From Zeugodacus cucurbitae (lineage: Eukaryota; Arthropoda; Insecta; Diptera; Tephritidae): DNA of 64,000 bases. How positions within the stretch are numbered: the stretch's first letter is position 1; each line of letters opens with the position of its first letter. A program made the translations under genes and the position numbers. Under the pieces are notes generated by a model. That model was not told where the DNA came from and ran no database searches. It was given only the letters and a program-made list of their open reading frames with translations. The stretch lies in the NCBI RefSeq assembly GCF_028554725.1, contig NC_071671.1:6614001-6678000 (forward strand), read 5' to 3'. Shown piece after piece: positions 1 to 11,889 of this stretch.

Positions 1-130
1 CTTATTAAGCTTAAGTAAAATGTTGCGTGGTTCCAAATATATTTTGAGGTTATGTTTAGATAGTTTTATTTATGGCAAATGGACTTCACAGAGAGAACTC
101 TCTTATGATTTGGTGTATGTATTTTTTTTT

Positions 131-861
131 ATACCCTGAACAGGGTATATAAAGTTTGTCACGAAGTTTGTAACACCCAGAAGGAAGCGACGGAGGCCGT
201 ATAAATGATCAGTATGTTGAACTGAGTCGATTTAGCCATATCCGTCTGTCTGTCTGTCTGTCTGTCTGTATATATACGAACTAGTCCTTCAGTTTTTAAG
301 ATATCGTTTTGAAATTTTGTAAATATTATTTTCTCTTCAAGAAGCTGCTCATTTGTAAGAACTGCTGATATGGGACCACTATATCATATAGCTGCCATAC
401 AAATTGAACGATCGGAATCAAGGGCTTGTATGGAAAACTTCGGCATTTTCCTACATATATTCACGAAATTTGGTGTGAGTTATTGTTCATAGAAATAATT
501 TAATCTCCGAAAAAATTGTTCAGATCGTTTCACTATATGCTATAGCTGCCATACAAACCGAACGATCGGAATCAATGGCTTGTATGGAAAATTTTCGCAT
601 TTGACGTGGTATCTTCACGATATTTGACATGGATTACTGCTTAAGGTAATAATATAATCTCCGAAGAAATTGTTCAGATTGGTTAACTATATAACCTTAA
701 TGTTTCTAGCAAACAACCCGGCTAAAAATAATTAGTAAAATGTTTTCTTTTTTTTACTTACTTTTTCTTACGTCTTTAGATTTGCTTAAGCACATAGTTA
801 CTAAAAGAAATGCACCTGGTATATTAGCTTCGGTACAGCCGAAGTTAACGTTTTTTCTTGT
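131..861 (+). mobile_element. Dispersed repeat family A, copy 1 (mini-me-like, non-coding)
   Basis: A non-coding dispersed repeat of about 730 bp. The left end is an 18-bp palindrome (ATACCCTGAACAGGGTAT, 131-148). A (GTCT)n tract follows at 241-268. The right end carries a short hairpin, CTTCGG...CCGAAG, at about 829-846. Inside are two copies of a 154-bp block recognised by GCTGCCATACAAA (391 and 545). The same structure recurs at 20419, 55812 and 60259, which shows it is mobile. The order TA-rich tract, conserved AATGATCAG core, GTCY tract matches what I know of dipteran mini-me elements; that assignment is from memory. It has no coding capacity, so it must be moved by another element's enzymes. 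Confidence 0.8.
241..268 (+). repeat. (GTCT)n microsatellite inside family A copy 1
   Basis: About six tandem GTCT units. Copies 2-4 carry shorter or longer GTCY/GACR runs at the same place, so the tract is an intrinsic, length-variable part of the repeat family. Confidence 0.9.
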
Positions 862-2152
862 TATATTCCTCTTTGAGAATTTTTGTCAAGATCCGATCTT
901 GAGAGTATATATTCTTTAGTATTGAAATGCCTTTATTCTAGCTCCATTATTAGATTGACGAAATTAGCTCTCAAATATAAAGTCTTTAGTTTTCATGAAG
1001 ACTTAAGCTTTCTTTATATGAAATATACTATTATTAATAATATTCAGTACCTATTTAAGCAATTTCGAACATCGATCAAACCATCAATCAATCAATCATC
1101 AACTCAATCCCACTTTATTTAGAAACTTCCTTCGCATCGAACAACTTAGTTTCAAAAAAAATACAATTTTTTGCAAAAACGATTAATTAAAAACTGTATA
1201 TATTTCTATATATATATATATACATCTACTATATGTGGGTATATAGAAACTATAGCTAATTGAAATCTGCACGTCAACTCAACATTAGAGAAATTGAGCA
1301 CGAAAATCCGGCGTTCGTTAATTTTGACATGAAAACAAAAACTTAAACTGATTTATTGCGGGCGTGTAGGCGTCTACATGGAAATTAGAGAAAAAAAACT
1401 GGATAAATTAATAAATAGATGTAAATAAATAAATAAGGTCGTATAACTAATGAATATGGCGTGGTATGTGTAGCACGCATTTCCAATTCTACACAATTGA
1501 CATGAATGATAAAGGAAATAATGGAAATGGAAATTAGAGCAAAAATATAAAATAAAAATTAAAAAAATAAATGGAATGATTTATGCAGTCATACAAATGT
1601 ATATATCTGCGAGAATATGCCCATATATCTTTATATATGTCTATATAGATGTATATGTCTCTACACATATACCTGTTGCTGTATTATTTAGTAGCTGTAT
1701 GCAAAAATGCGAAAAGGTTCAAAAGTGTTTGGCAAATATTGACAACGGCACAAGTCACACGCCGTTGGCAACCAACCACAATGGTCACTGACAGGCCAGC
1801 AGACAGACAGCAAATTTTAAAACAACAACAGCAGCAGTGCTTGTGACTGTTGAGGCAATGCGCAAATATCTAAATTTCAAATCAGCACCGCGCAGAAGCC
1901 AATGACTTTTTGAGATTTTTTTTCTCTTCACTCTCCTTTGAATTAGAATTTTTTTCAAAATTTTTTTTGCTGAGCTCATGCGCTAAAAGTATTCATGCGG
2001 CTGTAGAAATGTTAAACGGCTGGAATTTAACGAGTTCAGGTAGCTTGAAAAATAAGGTTTTTTTGCAGCAAATAAGTTCACTGCGATAAGTAGCAGGCTT
2101 CCTTGTGTCAGTGTAGAAGCTCATATATAAATATGTACTTAAAAACTATATA
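862..2152. other. Non-coding, AT-rich
   Basis: No exon-like open frame. It holds a TA run at about 1198-1222, AAAT-rich tetranucleotide sequence at 1405-1440, and a short (CAA/CAG) run near 1821-1835. Nothing else stands out. Confidence 0.6.
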
Positions 2153-2289
2153 CAGTTGAACATCTATAACTTGAAATTCTCCATAGCAAAATCTGGAATT
2201 GGCATTAGAAGTCATTTCATACAAATTACCTTCCGTAACTCGAAATCTTTGTGTGGATTATGGTGATTCGGGTTAAGGAAGTTCAACTG
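2153..2289. mobile_element. Pogo-like MITE, copy 1
   Basis: A 137-bp element starting CAGTTGAAC and ending GTTCAACTG, flanked by TA on both sides (2151-2152 and 2290-2291), as expected for a TA target duplication. Short internal blocks of the type TAACTTGAAAT / TAACTCGAAAT repeat the terminal motif. It is too short to encode a transposase. A second copy lies at 34712-34870. The CAGTTGA start fits pogo/Tigger-type ends; this is inferred from end sequence and TSD only. Confidence 0.75.
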
Positions 2290-3299
2290 TATGTATTTGT
2301 TTGTACATTTTGCGCAGCAAATAATTTTATTTTCCTACTCCCCATTGAAATTAGAAACTGGCTTCATGTTTATTGCATAGCAAAAATAAATTCTAAATAC
2401 CAAAACTGGTTTGTTTTCAGTTCAAGCGTGTTCCATTAATGTATTTTTCATAACACATTGTTGTTGTTGTTGTCCATTATTAGAAGGGCTAAAACTGGAA
2501 GGCATGCCAAAGCTATAACACTGTGCTGTAAATAAATTATATGTACGAGCACAACAACAATAAAAAACAACAACAAAAACAAGTATAATCAAATTACAAA
2601 AACAATAAAAAATTAAAGTACGCTTTAAATTAATGCATAGCAAATGTATATTGGACAATATGGTAGACAGTAACAAAAAAAGGGTTTGCAATTATTTACT
2701 GTTATACAGATGTAAATATGTATGTACTCATACATATATGATTTGAAGCTCGATTTCTATTGTTAGCACAAATTTATTAACATACGAAATGTAACAAAAA
2801 ACTATTTGTTTACAAAAAATAATTCATTGAACTTATATAAGCACATCTCATTTGCAGCAAATTACATTTATAGTGAAAATTTATGCTGGAAAATGAAGTA
2901 ATAAATTCATATTTCATGGTTCGTTAGACTGAAAAATCGTTGAAATTATAAAAACATTCCATAATTATGTGTTATAAATCAATTAATTTGACCAAAGAGT
3001 GCTATAAGCTTGGATTAATATGTTTAGAAAAAAATGTTTAAAAACAAAATTCACACAGAAAGTAGAAAAAATTATAAAATTTTTTTATTCATAGCTTGGG
3101 TTCAAAATAAACGCCGCACTTTGTGGAAATTTCACTATAGCTCTATATAAAAGTAGTCACAGAAGGCGAATTTAATACTATGAACATCATTGTGATGGAA
3201 AAATAGAAAGAACTAGGGACCCCAACATATGTTGCACAAATATTGCTGTTGTTATAACTTATCTTAAATTTCGGCTTTCAGTTTATTTGAGAAAAAAAT
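2290..3299. other. Non-coding, AT-rich
   Basis: Contains (TTG)n at 2460-2473 and interrupted CAA runs at 2547-2582. No gene or mobile element recognised. Confidence 0.6.
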
Positions 3300-3900
3300 C
3301 ACGAGAAATAAAAAAGTTATGTTCATAACATTAAAAAAAAAATTTAATACTAATTTTTTTCGAAATTTTGTTTTTTAAGTATAATAATTTCTTTTTTAAA
3401 TTGACTTTTATTCATTTGAAAAAAAAAAAATTACAATATCTAAAAAAATTATATTCAACGCATTTTCATTTTTTTCGAAATATTTTTTTTTTTAATTTTA
3501 ATATTAGTAAACATTTTATTTGCTCATTTAAAACATTATCACAATAAATACAAAATTATGTTCACAAAATCTAAATATATTTTTTTTAATATTGTATTTC
3601 ATTTTCGAAGTTTTTTCATAAATTTCTTTAATTTTTTTTAATAAACATTTTACTTTAATTTATTTGAATATTAAATCACAATAACTAAAGCACAATGGCG
3701 TTCACAAAATTTTCATAATTTTTTTTTTGTGAAATTTCGAAATTTTTAATTTAATACTTATTTTTATAAAAAAAAAAATATTTTTATTTTATTCATTCAT
3801 ACAAAAAACTCACACCAACTGAAAAAAAATGTTTCCAATTTTTTTTGGGTGTTTCGAATTTATTTGAAAATTTGTTTTTTAAATAAATTTAATTATTTTA
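3300..3900. repeat. Degenerate AT-rich tandem array, ~130-bp unit
   Basis: The anchor CACAATAA-(about 18 bp)-TTCACAA recurs in diverged form at 3300, 3431, 3540, 3677 and about 3811, giving spacings of about 131, 109, 137 and 134 bp. Each unit then has a T-rich stretch containing TTTCGAAA/TTTCGAAT. Units differ considerably, so the array is old. No coding capacity. Confidence 0.6.
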
Positions 3901-5889
3901 AATTATAACTTTCTTTTAAACTTCGCAGTTATTTGCTTTATACAAATTTTGCATTAAAACTCTTTTTTATTTAAATTTTTTTTTCGAAATTATTTTTATT
4001 TATTTGCTTTATATAAATTTTAAATTAAAACACTTTTTTAAACTTCGAATTTTTTCAAAACTATTTTTAAAAATCTTATTATTTCATATTTTTATTCTTT
4101 CCAAAAAAAAGATCTTCTTCAGCAAAAAAATTTAATTTGTAAATAACCATTTATTTTAAATTTTTTCACACTTCAACGAATTTCTTTTCTCCAATCAGAA
4201 ATTAAACAAAAAATGCGAAAACTAAGAAATGAACTGTGCGAAATTATTTTCAAAGATTTGTGGGTATATTTTTGTTGTAAAATAATATTTTTTTTATAAT
4301 TTTTGTTTATTTTTTTTCATAATTTTTGTTTATTTTTTTTCATAATTTTTTTTTCTCTTTTTCTTTTCAAAACAAAAATATTTTTTATACATTTTTTCCA
4401 AGTTTTTTTAAATAAAAATATGTATCTTAAACACCGTTAGAACTACGGACTTTTATTTATTTGCCCACTTTAACATTTTCAAAAATATTAACAGTAATAA
4501 TAACAGTAAAACACCCGCTTACTTTTTTTCACTATACTCGATAAACACCAATGGCAAACAATAAAACAAAACGCGCATGCAACACGGTCGGTGGCAAAAA
4601 GTCAACTGAGCTGCATTTAATTGCACATTAATGCGGGGAAAAACGTAAAATGGTTCACCTAACCTAAAATATTTCTACGAATGTAATGTGTGCGGTATTC
4701 CCCGAACTTACGCTACAATGCGCTTGCGAATGCTCCTGAGCACTATAAATAAATTTATATTCATAATTACTTTTCTACAGAAGAAAAGCTGCAGTTATGT
4801 ATTACTCACACGTCTTTTTCTGTACAGAAGGTTAATTGAGTGCTTTTATAGAATATATAATAAATAAATCATTGCAGGGACTTTATGGTTATCATGTGGT
4901 TGTTGTAATTATATTATGAAATTAAATTGTTGTTGTAATTTATTTTTTTTTGCGAATAATTATGTGAAAAATTTTCTTTTGTTGTTAGTTGTTGTTGGAA
5001 ACTACAAATATTTTAATATATGTAAGGGTGTGTGCTTGTGCGTCAATAAATAGCCTATCTGAGTAATGCAGCTAGCATTTGTAACCGCAAATAATTGAAA
5101 AGAATTTTACAACAAATTATCCATATAAGGAGACCCACACACACACACATGCAACCAACCACTTGTTATCAGCTATGGCCTCAAGCCTTTCTTGCACTGA
5201 CTGCAGATCTATGCATACTCTAATTAACTATGACTAATCGTTGACTAATTGCTGCAAGCGCGCAGTCAATTGGCCTTTGAAGGCATTTGGAAATTAATTT
5301 ACATATCCAACAACAACAACAATTTATTTGCATGAGCATGCACTTTCCTATACGCTAAAGCAATTGCCAGTTGTTGCCTAGGCGCTAGCATGTCAGCAAA
5401 AGTGTGTCACACTACGCTGCAGCTATAACGGTACATATCTACATGCAAGCAATTGTTGCTGTGGCGTTTTCGAGCATAATTTATGGTAAAAAATAATACA
5501 ATTTGTACTAAACTGAATTATATGCATACTATGCACTTACATACATACATATTTACACACACACACACATATTCACACAATTATAAATTCGATAAGTAAA
5601 AGTGGCGCCAGCAACTAAAACGTCAATTCATTCGGTTATCAAGCTTCTAATTGCCTTACTGCCACAGCAAATTTAGCGATAATAAAACTTTAAATAATAA
5701 ATGCTGCAGTAATTTCATATTTAATTGAGTTAGGTCAGTGCGTTATTAATTGATAAGGGCAATTAAAATTAAATAGAGAGTGTGCGCAATGGGCCACTAA
5801 ATTGTAGAAAGTCAGTATTTTTAAGCGTTTATTAATAGTGGGGCAGTTGTAAATGCTTTTATTGCATAATTAATTTAATTTAAAAATAT
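3901..5889. other. Non-coding; T-rich then ordinary
   Basis: 3901-4430 continues as T-rich sequence with TTCGAA motifs, probably decayed units of the preceding array. 4550-5880 is more balanced and holds CA runs at 5131-5146 and 5557-5571 and several CAA/TTG triplet runs. No gene seen. Confidence 0.55.
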
Positions 5890-6830
5890 AGGGTGACACA
5901 AAAGTTCACTAAATCTTTTTTCAAATATTTTAAACTGTCTAAATATTCTAAAATAATAAAAAATCATTTTTAATTTATAATAAAATAAAAAATAATAATT
6001 TATAATAAAATAAATTAAAAATTATTTTAAATAAAAAATAATAATTATAATAAAATAAATTAAAAATTATTTTTTATTTAAAAATATTTTTTATTTAAAA
6101 ATATTTTTTATACTACGAGAAAAAAAATATTTTAGAATATTTTAAACTATTTTTATTTTATTTTTTAATATTTCTGCGTTTTTGATATTTTAAAATGTTT
6201 TCGCTAAAAGATTAAAAAAAATTATAATAAATAAAATGTATAATGTAAAAATAAAATTTAAAATTATGATAAAAAAAAAATTATTATTAAAATTTAATTA
6301 TTAAGTTATAAAAGAAAATATTTTATAATATTTAAAAATAAAAAAAAAATTAGAATATTTTGAATTTTTTTTGTTTATAATCTATAACTTTTTTTTGATA
6401 TTTCCGTGTTATAGATATTTTAAAATGTTTTTTCTAAAAAATAAAAAAAAATTATTAATAAATAAATTTTAAAAATAAAATTTTAAATTTTAATAAAAAA
6501 ATTATTTAAAAAAAAATTATTATTAAATAAAAAAATATATTTCGAATATTATAAAATATTTATTATTTTTTTATATATATAATTATATAATATTTTTTTC
6601 AATATATTTTTGTATTATGTGTATTTTCAAATGTTTCATCTATAAAATTTAAAAACAAATTTATTTATTAAATTTAAAAAATAGAAAAAAGTAGTTAAAA
6701 ATATAAAAATATTTCAAATTTTTTATTGTCCTATTATTTTCTTTCTTCATTTTTTTGTGTTATGATATTTTTTCTCTAAAAAAATAAATATTTAAATATA
6801 AATATTAAGAAAATGCATTTTTTATTTTTT
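5890..6830. repeat. Very AT-rich degenerate tandem array, ~205-230-bp unit
   Basis: The anchor ATTTCYGYGTT...GATATTTTAAAATGTTTT recurs near 6172 and 6400 and in diverged form near 6606 and 6749. Each is preceded by a GAATATT-rich block (about 6133, 6352, 6542). The spacing is about 228, then 206, then 143 bp, so the last unit is shortened. The sequence is almost pure A/T. A sequence ending like a mariner (GGGTGACACAAAAGTTC) sits just left at 5891, but I see no partner end. Confidence 0.6.
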
Positions 6831-7177
6831 TATAACATATTAACATAATTAAAAAAAATTTAAATATTTTACAAAATGTTTTTTTCTTGTTTTTGGTATT
6901 ATTAAATAATAATAATAATAAATAAATTTTTACTCGACAGCATTCTTACATATTTTATAACAACTAACAACTAACAAAATACAAATTTATTTTTTATAAA
7001 ATTTAATAAATTTTATTTCAGCTTCCCAACTATATCATGTATATAAAATAAGCTTAAAGTAACCGTAGATATATGAAAGGTGAGTGAAAAATATATATAC
7101 AAATTTTATTTCATTTTATAAATTCAAAATAGAAAAATCGAAAATTCGGTATTGATTTCGGGATCCCGATATATTTT
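6831..7177. other. AT-rich non-coding
   Basis: Poly-A/T and AAT-rich sequence leading into the mariner derivative. Nothing further recognised. Confidence 0.5.
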
Positions 7178-7504
7178 TCTACAACTTCCGCCGTTTTTTT
7201 GTAAATTGAAGTTTTTTTTTTTGTATAAAAACGGTTACAAATGTCCATGAGCCTCAGTCGCACTTTTCTTGGAATTAAAAAAGAAAAGCAAAATTTCCCG
7301 CAAATGTCGAGAATTCAGCTCAAAAAGTGACATTTTCAGTTGAGAATAAGTTTGGAATGCAAACAGATCTCTACAAATATTTTGTTGGGTTAATGTTGAC
7401 ACAAATGTCCAAGATCGATATAAAACGATTTAATCGATTTAATCGACTAGTGCTTGACCCTAGAGACATCTATTGGAAAACGGCGGAAGCTAAGTTGTAG
7501 ACCT
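7178..7504 (-). mobile_element. Mariner deletion derivative, family C copy 1 (MITE subfamily C-short)
   Basis: About 327 bp with inverted ends TCTACAAC...TTCCGCCG and CGGCGGAAGC...GTTGTAGACCTA. On the minus strand it keeps a mariner 5' leader and the first ~30 codons of transposase (MSLFELNSRHLRE then SKKSATEAH), the start of the first helix-turn-helix of mariner transposases. Everything between that and the 3' end is deleted. It shares its deletion junction, GACATTTGTAAC followed by TTTTATACAAAA, with the copy at 11566. It is non-autonomous. Confidence 0.85.
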
Positions 7505-8915
7505 ATATATTATTTTGTATTATTAAAAATAATATTAAAATACTTATGTTTCGCAAATTGCAAGTATTTAAACAGAAATGAATGAAAATTTCACCAAACA
7601 ACTACTAAAATTATTAATAACAATAATAATATTTTTAAATACAAATAGATAACCTTTTAATCCTCAACATTTAAGTCACAATACATATTTTAAATTATCA
7701 CTTTTTTTTTAATATACTTGTTTTATTTTCCTCTTAATTAAGCTGATTAGCTTAAAATACACAAGGTCAAATAAATTCTCAAATATTTTATTTTATTTTT
7801 TATTTTTCTACCTCACTCATAAGTAAACTCATAAATTTTATTACGCATCAATTTATTTAAATTATGACCCCTATAGCGATGATCCATCTAAACTAATTAA
7901 GAGAGATATGTATCTAAAGTGTTTTTTCTATGTATTTTATATATGCATATGTAGAGTATATATATATAGGTATATACTCTTCAAGTGTACGCCACGACTG
8001 ATTGACTGTTATGTATGCCATGACAATGACAATAAATTATAATAACAAATTAAGCGAATAAATGTTTGACTATAAAATACTATATATATATGTACTCGTA
8101 TATATATGTATATACATATATTTTGTATAGTATGAATATACATATCAGTGGCTTAAGTAGTCATAGATTAGCGTATAAGATACAATTATTTATTTACTAA
8201 ATCAAATGGCAACTCAAGGCATGCATAACTGCTGTCAATAGTTCGATGTCGATCAGTGACTTATGAAAAAGAAACGTCAACAAAACGTCAGATAATTGAT
8301 GTTGAGCGATTTCTTTTATTATTTAAATTTTTTTTTATTATTACACATACATCTTATATAAACAGCAAATTGTGGCAAAGTGGGTATGAATTCCAAAAAT
8401 GTTCTGAAAAAAATATTTTCTTCAAAAAATCAGTGTTGAAAAGTTATTATTTTTTTATTATAAATGCAACCCTGTGTTTTAATTTTTAACTGATTTTTAA
8501 AATTGTATACCTCGAGCATTGTATATCAGCATATTTTAATAATTTTTGCTTAAGTAATCAAGTAAAATTTAGTCCTGAGAGTTTAAATTTCTTCTCTATC
8601 GGTGCGTTTAGACTTTTTCTCTTTTATATGAATTCCCTTTTCAATACTCTTTGATTTTAGGGAGTTTAAGATCCGGTCTGTCGGTTTCGAAAAAAATTAT
8701 CCTCTATATAAATTATTTCTCAAGATTCTCTGATTTTCGAAATACTTTGGGTAACACTAGCATCATCTAGTACTAGTAATCTCATTCAGAATCAAACCTG
8801 TGAAAGATCTAAATGATATATCAACGTTTGATTTATTGAAAGTTAAAATTAACACTTCCCCATCACTCGAGTTAAAGAATCAACTTTTGAAAAACATACG
8901 AAGAGAGTTGAAGTA
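7505..8915. other. Non-coding
   Basis: AT-rich, with TATATG-type dinucleotide stretches at 7939-7976 and 8080-8122. No gene or repeat family recognised. Confidence 0.55.
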
Positions 8916-8973
8916 CGAGATGTGTTCAAAAAATAACAGGAATTTTTGTTTTCTGAAAAAAAAAACTAATTCA
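8916..8973 (-). mobile_element. Solo terminus of mariner family D
   Basis: Begins CGAGATGTGTTCAAAAAA and continues TAACAGGAATTTTTG...CTGAAAAAAA. It matches the left end of the family D element at 51786 over about 55 bp. The other end is not found nearby; the similarity stops where the palindromic array begins. It is therefore a truncated or interrupted element. Confidence 0.7.
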
Positions 8974-9379
8974 TAAACTCGAGTTTATTAGTACACATAG
9001 AGTTAAGTTTCCTTAAACACTAAATCGTAAACTCGAGTTTATTATCACATATAGAGTTGCGTTTCGTTAAACATTAAATCATAGATTTGGGTTTATTATT
9101 AACACTATCCTAAACTCGAGTTTATCATTATACATAAACCTGAGTTTCGTTAAACACTAAATCATAAACTCGAGTTTATTATTACACATTGGGCTGCATT
9201 TCCTTAAACACTTAATCATAAACTTGAGTTTATTATTGTACACGAAGCTGAGTTTCCTTAAACACAACACAAAAATAGTGTTTAAATAGAGTTTAAGACT
9301 GAATTTTATGTAGTAAACTCTGTGTTCAGGGCTGGTGTTCAATATTAAACACCAAAATAGTCAACAAACTCGAGTTTAC
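8974..9379. repeat. 54-bp tandem array built on the palindrome TAAACTCGAGTTTA
   Basis: The perfect palindrome TAAACTCGAGTTTA occurs at 8974, 9028, 9111 and 9165, with one-or-more-mismatch forms at 9082 and 9219 and a final near-copy at 9366. The spacing is 54 bp, except for one short 29-bp step (9082 to 9111). Between palindromes is a unit of the type TTATTACACAT-GAGTTTCCTTAAACACTAAATCA. Each unit could fold into or act as a symmetrical site. No protein is encoded. The array directly abuts the family D mariner end. Confidence 0.8.
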
Positions 9380-11565
9380 CATAGGGAAGGACTAACGAAA
9401 CCAGATGTTTTGAGGAAATTAACAAGAGCATTTTTACGTGAACGGTTCCATAGTATCAAAAAGCGGTACAAAGATCGGTAAAAGGTGGTTAAATCCATAT
9501 TAAATCTAGAAAAGATTCTAAACTGTGTACTGCCACTTTGATGCATTAAAACCATTGGGTAATAATCAAGCAAATATTATTTTTTTTCATCATACTCTCG
9601 CTCTCTTTCGTCCCACTGTATCCTTATGCCATTGCAATGCTACAGATCGATGGGAAATTAAATTGATAAATGTCTTGGGATCATGTCATGAATAAATTAA
9701 ATGCATTAGCACTTGCATTGAACTGCCGGCTTCACATATGGTACATACATATATACAACTGATTGAAGCATGCAAGCAAATGAACTCGAAAACGAGCGGT
9801 TGTAAAAAGTAAAAAATTTAAATAAATAAAAAAGTAAGAAAAATTACGTCAGCCACCTTGAAAGTCAACAGCGACACTTATTTATGCGCATGATCAATGA
9901 TCGCAACATAAATATGAGCATATAAGCATTTATTTTCATGTGTGCATAAATAAAAGCCAGCGCCATGCAAACCGCTTAATAACGAAATAATACGAAATAA
10001 AGTAAAATTAATGTGAAATGTCGTATCGGCTATAAAAATAGTAATGTAACGTAATAATAAATATGTGTGAGCACATTTGTAGCGCATGAAATCACTGCGC
10101 ATGCGCGCCACGGCTTTACAGCGCTTACACGGCATTTCGTGAGCCAACAACGAACACGAACTGGCCCATTAAAGCATAAATATTATATAAACCGGTTGCG
10201 CTGAGTTTCAAGTGGAGCAGAAATCAACTTTGTTTTCCCGAAGAAGCACGTGGTTGAAATGTTGTTTATTGGCGTTGCAAGCGCTGACGTCATCGAAAGC
10301 CACCCAATAAGTTCCGCCAATTAAAAGTTTTGTGCCGCAATTCGAGCGAGTTTTTGCTGTCAGTGACCAAAGCAGCGCGCTCCGCTGCCCGTAAGCAAGG
10401 TCAATGCTACCGAACGCGGCGGAAAGCATTAAAGTCAATAAGTTGAAATGGGAAATTAAAATAAAAGTAATAACAACAATAATTAAAATAGCAATAAGTT
10501 GTTGTTGTTGTTTTTCGATATTCTTCTATGCTGTTTAAGAGTGTTTGTCATGTTTTGAGCGCGTCAAAAATGCTTCGGAAGTGTCGCGTACTGCTAATGA
10601 ATATATTTATATTTTCTAATATATATACATCTACAACAAATATCCACTAAAACATATATTTTTTCCACTTGTTTACCCTCTTTTTGCGTTGTTTTTGCCG
10701 TTTTCTCATTAATTTGCGTTCGCCTCATCAGCACTTTGCGCACGGTAGCCGCTACCGCCTTCTTCAAATATTACACGCCTTTGTTTTTGTTGTCTGTTTT
10801 TTTTTTGTATTTTTTTTTTTCAAAGGAAATTACTGTTTTTTGTCGGCGGCATAAGTCCAAAAATGCCTTTGATTATCAACAATTTGTAAGCATAAATGTC
10901 GCTAATTGAATTTGCTGGTTTAAAGCAGCGTTTTTGCCATTTGTTTCTCTCCAAATTAGTATTAATGTTATTTCATTAACATTTTGGCACATCCCATTAG
11001 GGTTTGCACTTTTGGAGGCATACATTGAAAAATATTACGAAAAAAGTGCTAAAGAAATATAATTTTTTTACCGATTTTAAAGGTTGTAGAACATCAAATG
11101 ATACTTGTCTTTACATGATGCATAAAGTAGTTAATAAAAACAACATAAAGATGATGTTTCTTAAAAGTTTTGTCGTCAAATATTTCTCTCGAAATCACCA
11201 TATAGTGTCTCCAAGAAAAATAATCAGAAATACTAAATGTATGCTATCACTTTGAAGTCACTGAGTTTCTACCCTGCCGCTACCACAGCAGTTAACGAAC
11301 TCACTGGTGTTTGGCATTTCAGAGATATAGGATAGCAAATTTACTTATAGAACAAGATAGACCTTTTGTACAGAAAATAGACTAAATTTAACTAATCTTT
11401 GAACAAAATCAAAATTAATCTAATTGAAACTAACAAGATAGATGAATTTAAAGATAGTTTTAAGAGATTAATTATAAACTATCGCTAATAAGTAACATAG
11501 AACATAACGTATTAATCTAAATATGTAGAGAAAAGTAGACAACGAACATAAGTATGAAGGAGCGG
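9380..11565. other. Non-coding
   Basis: 10080-10440 is noticeably richer in G+C and CpG than its surroundings but has no plausible exon. (TTG)n lies at 10498-10512 and a T-rich tract at 10795-10822. No gene recognised. Confidence 0.55.
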
Positions 11566-11889
11566 AGTCTACAACTTTGCTTTCGCCGTTTTCCAATAGA
11601 TGTCTCTAGGGACAAGCACTGGTCGATTAAATCGATTCGATCGATTTTTATATCGATTTTGGACATTTGTGTCAACATTAACCCAACAAAATATTTGTAG
11701 ATATCTGTTTGCATCCCAAACTTATTCTCAACTGAAAATGTCACTTTTTGAGCCGAATTCTCGACATTTGCGGGAAATTTTGCTTTTCTTTTTTAATTCC
11801 AAGAAAAGTGCGGCTGAGGCTCATCGACATTTGTAACTGCTTTTATACAAAAAAAACTTAAATTAAAAAAAGCAAAGTTGTAGACCTAA
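11566..11889 (+). mobile_element. Mariner deletion derivative, family C copy 2 (C-short)
   Basis: Left end TCTACAACTTTGCTTTCGCCG, right end GCAAAGTTGTAGACCTAA followed by TA. It carries the conserved leader (GATGTCTCTAGGGACAAGC), then a start codon at 11738 and 32 codons (MSLFEPNSRHLRE, SKKSAAEAHRHL) that stop at 11836. This is the start of a mariner DNA-binding domain. The stop arises at the internal deletion junction GACATTTGTAAC, shared with copy 1. The right inverted repeat has lost its CGGCGG part. Confidence 0.88.

Noticed and set aside
5890..5910. GGGTGACACAAAAGTTCAC as a possible transposon end
   Set aside because: No inverted partner or target duplication found within the next several kilobases.
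8974..9379. CRISPR-like appearance of the 54-bp palindromic array
   Set aside because: Spacers are themselves repeats of each other and not unique, the context is a fly genome with no cas genes, and one step is 29 bp. It is a tandem repeat.
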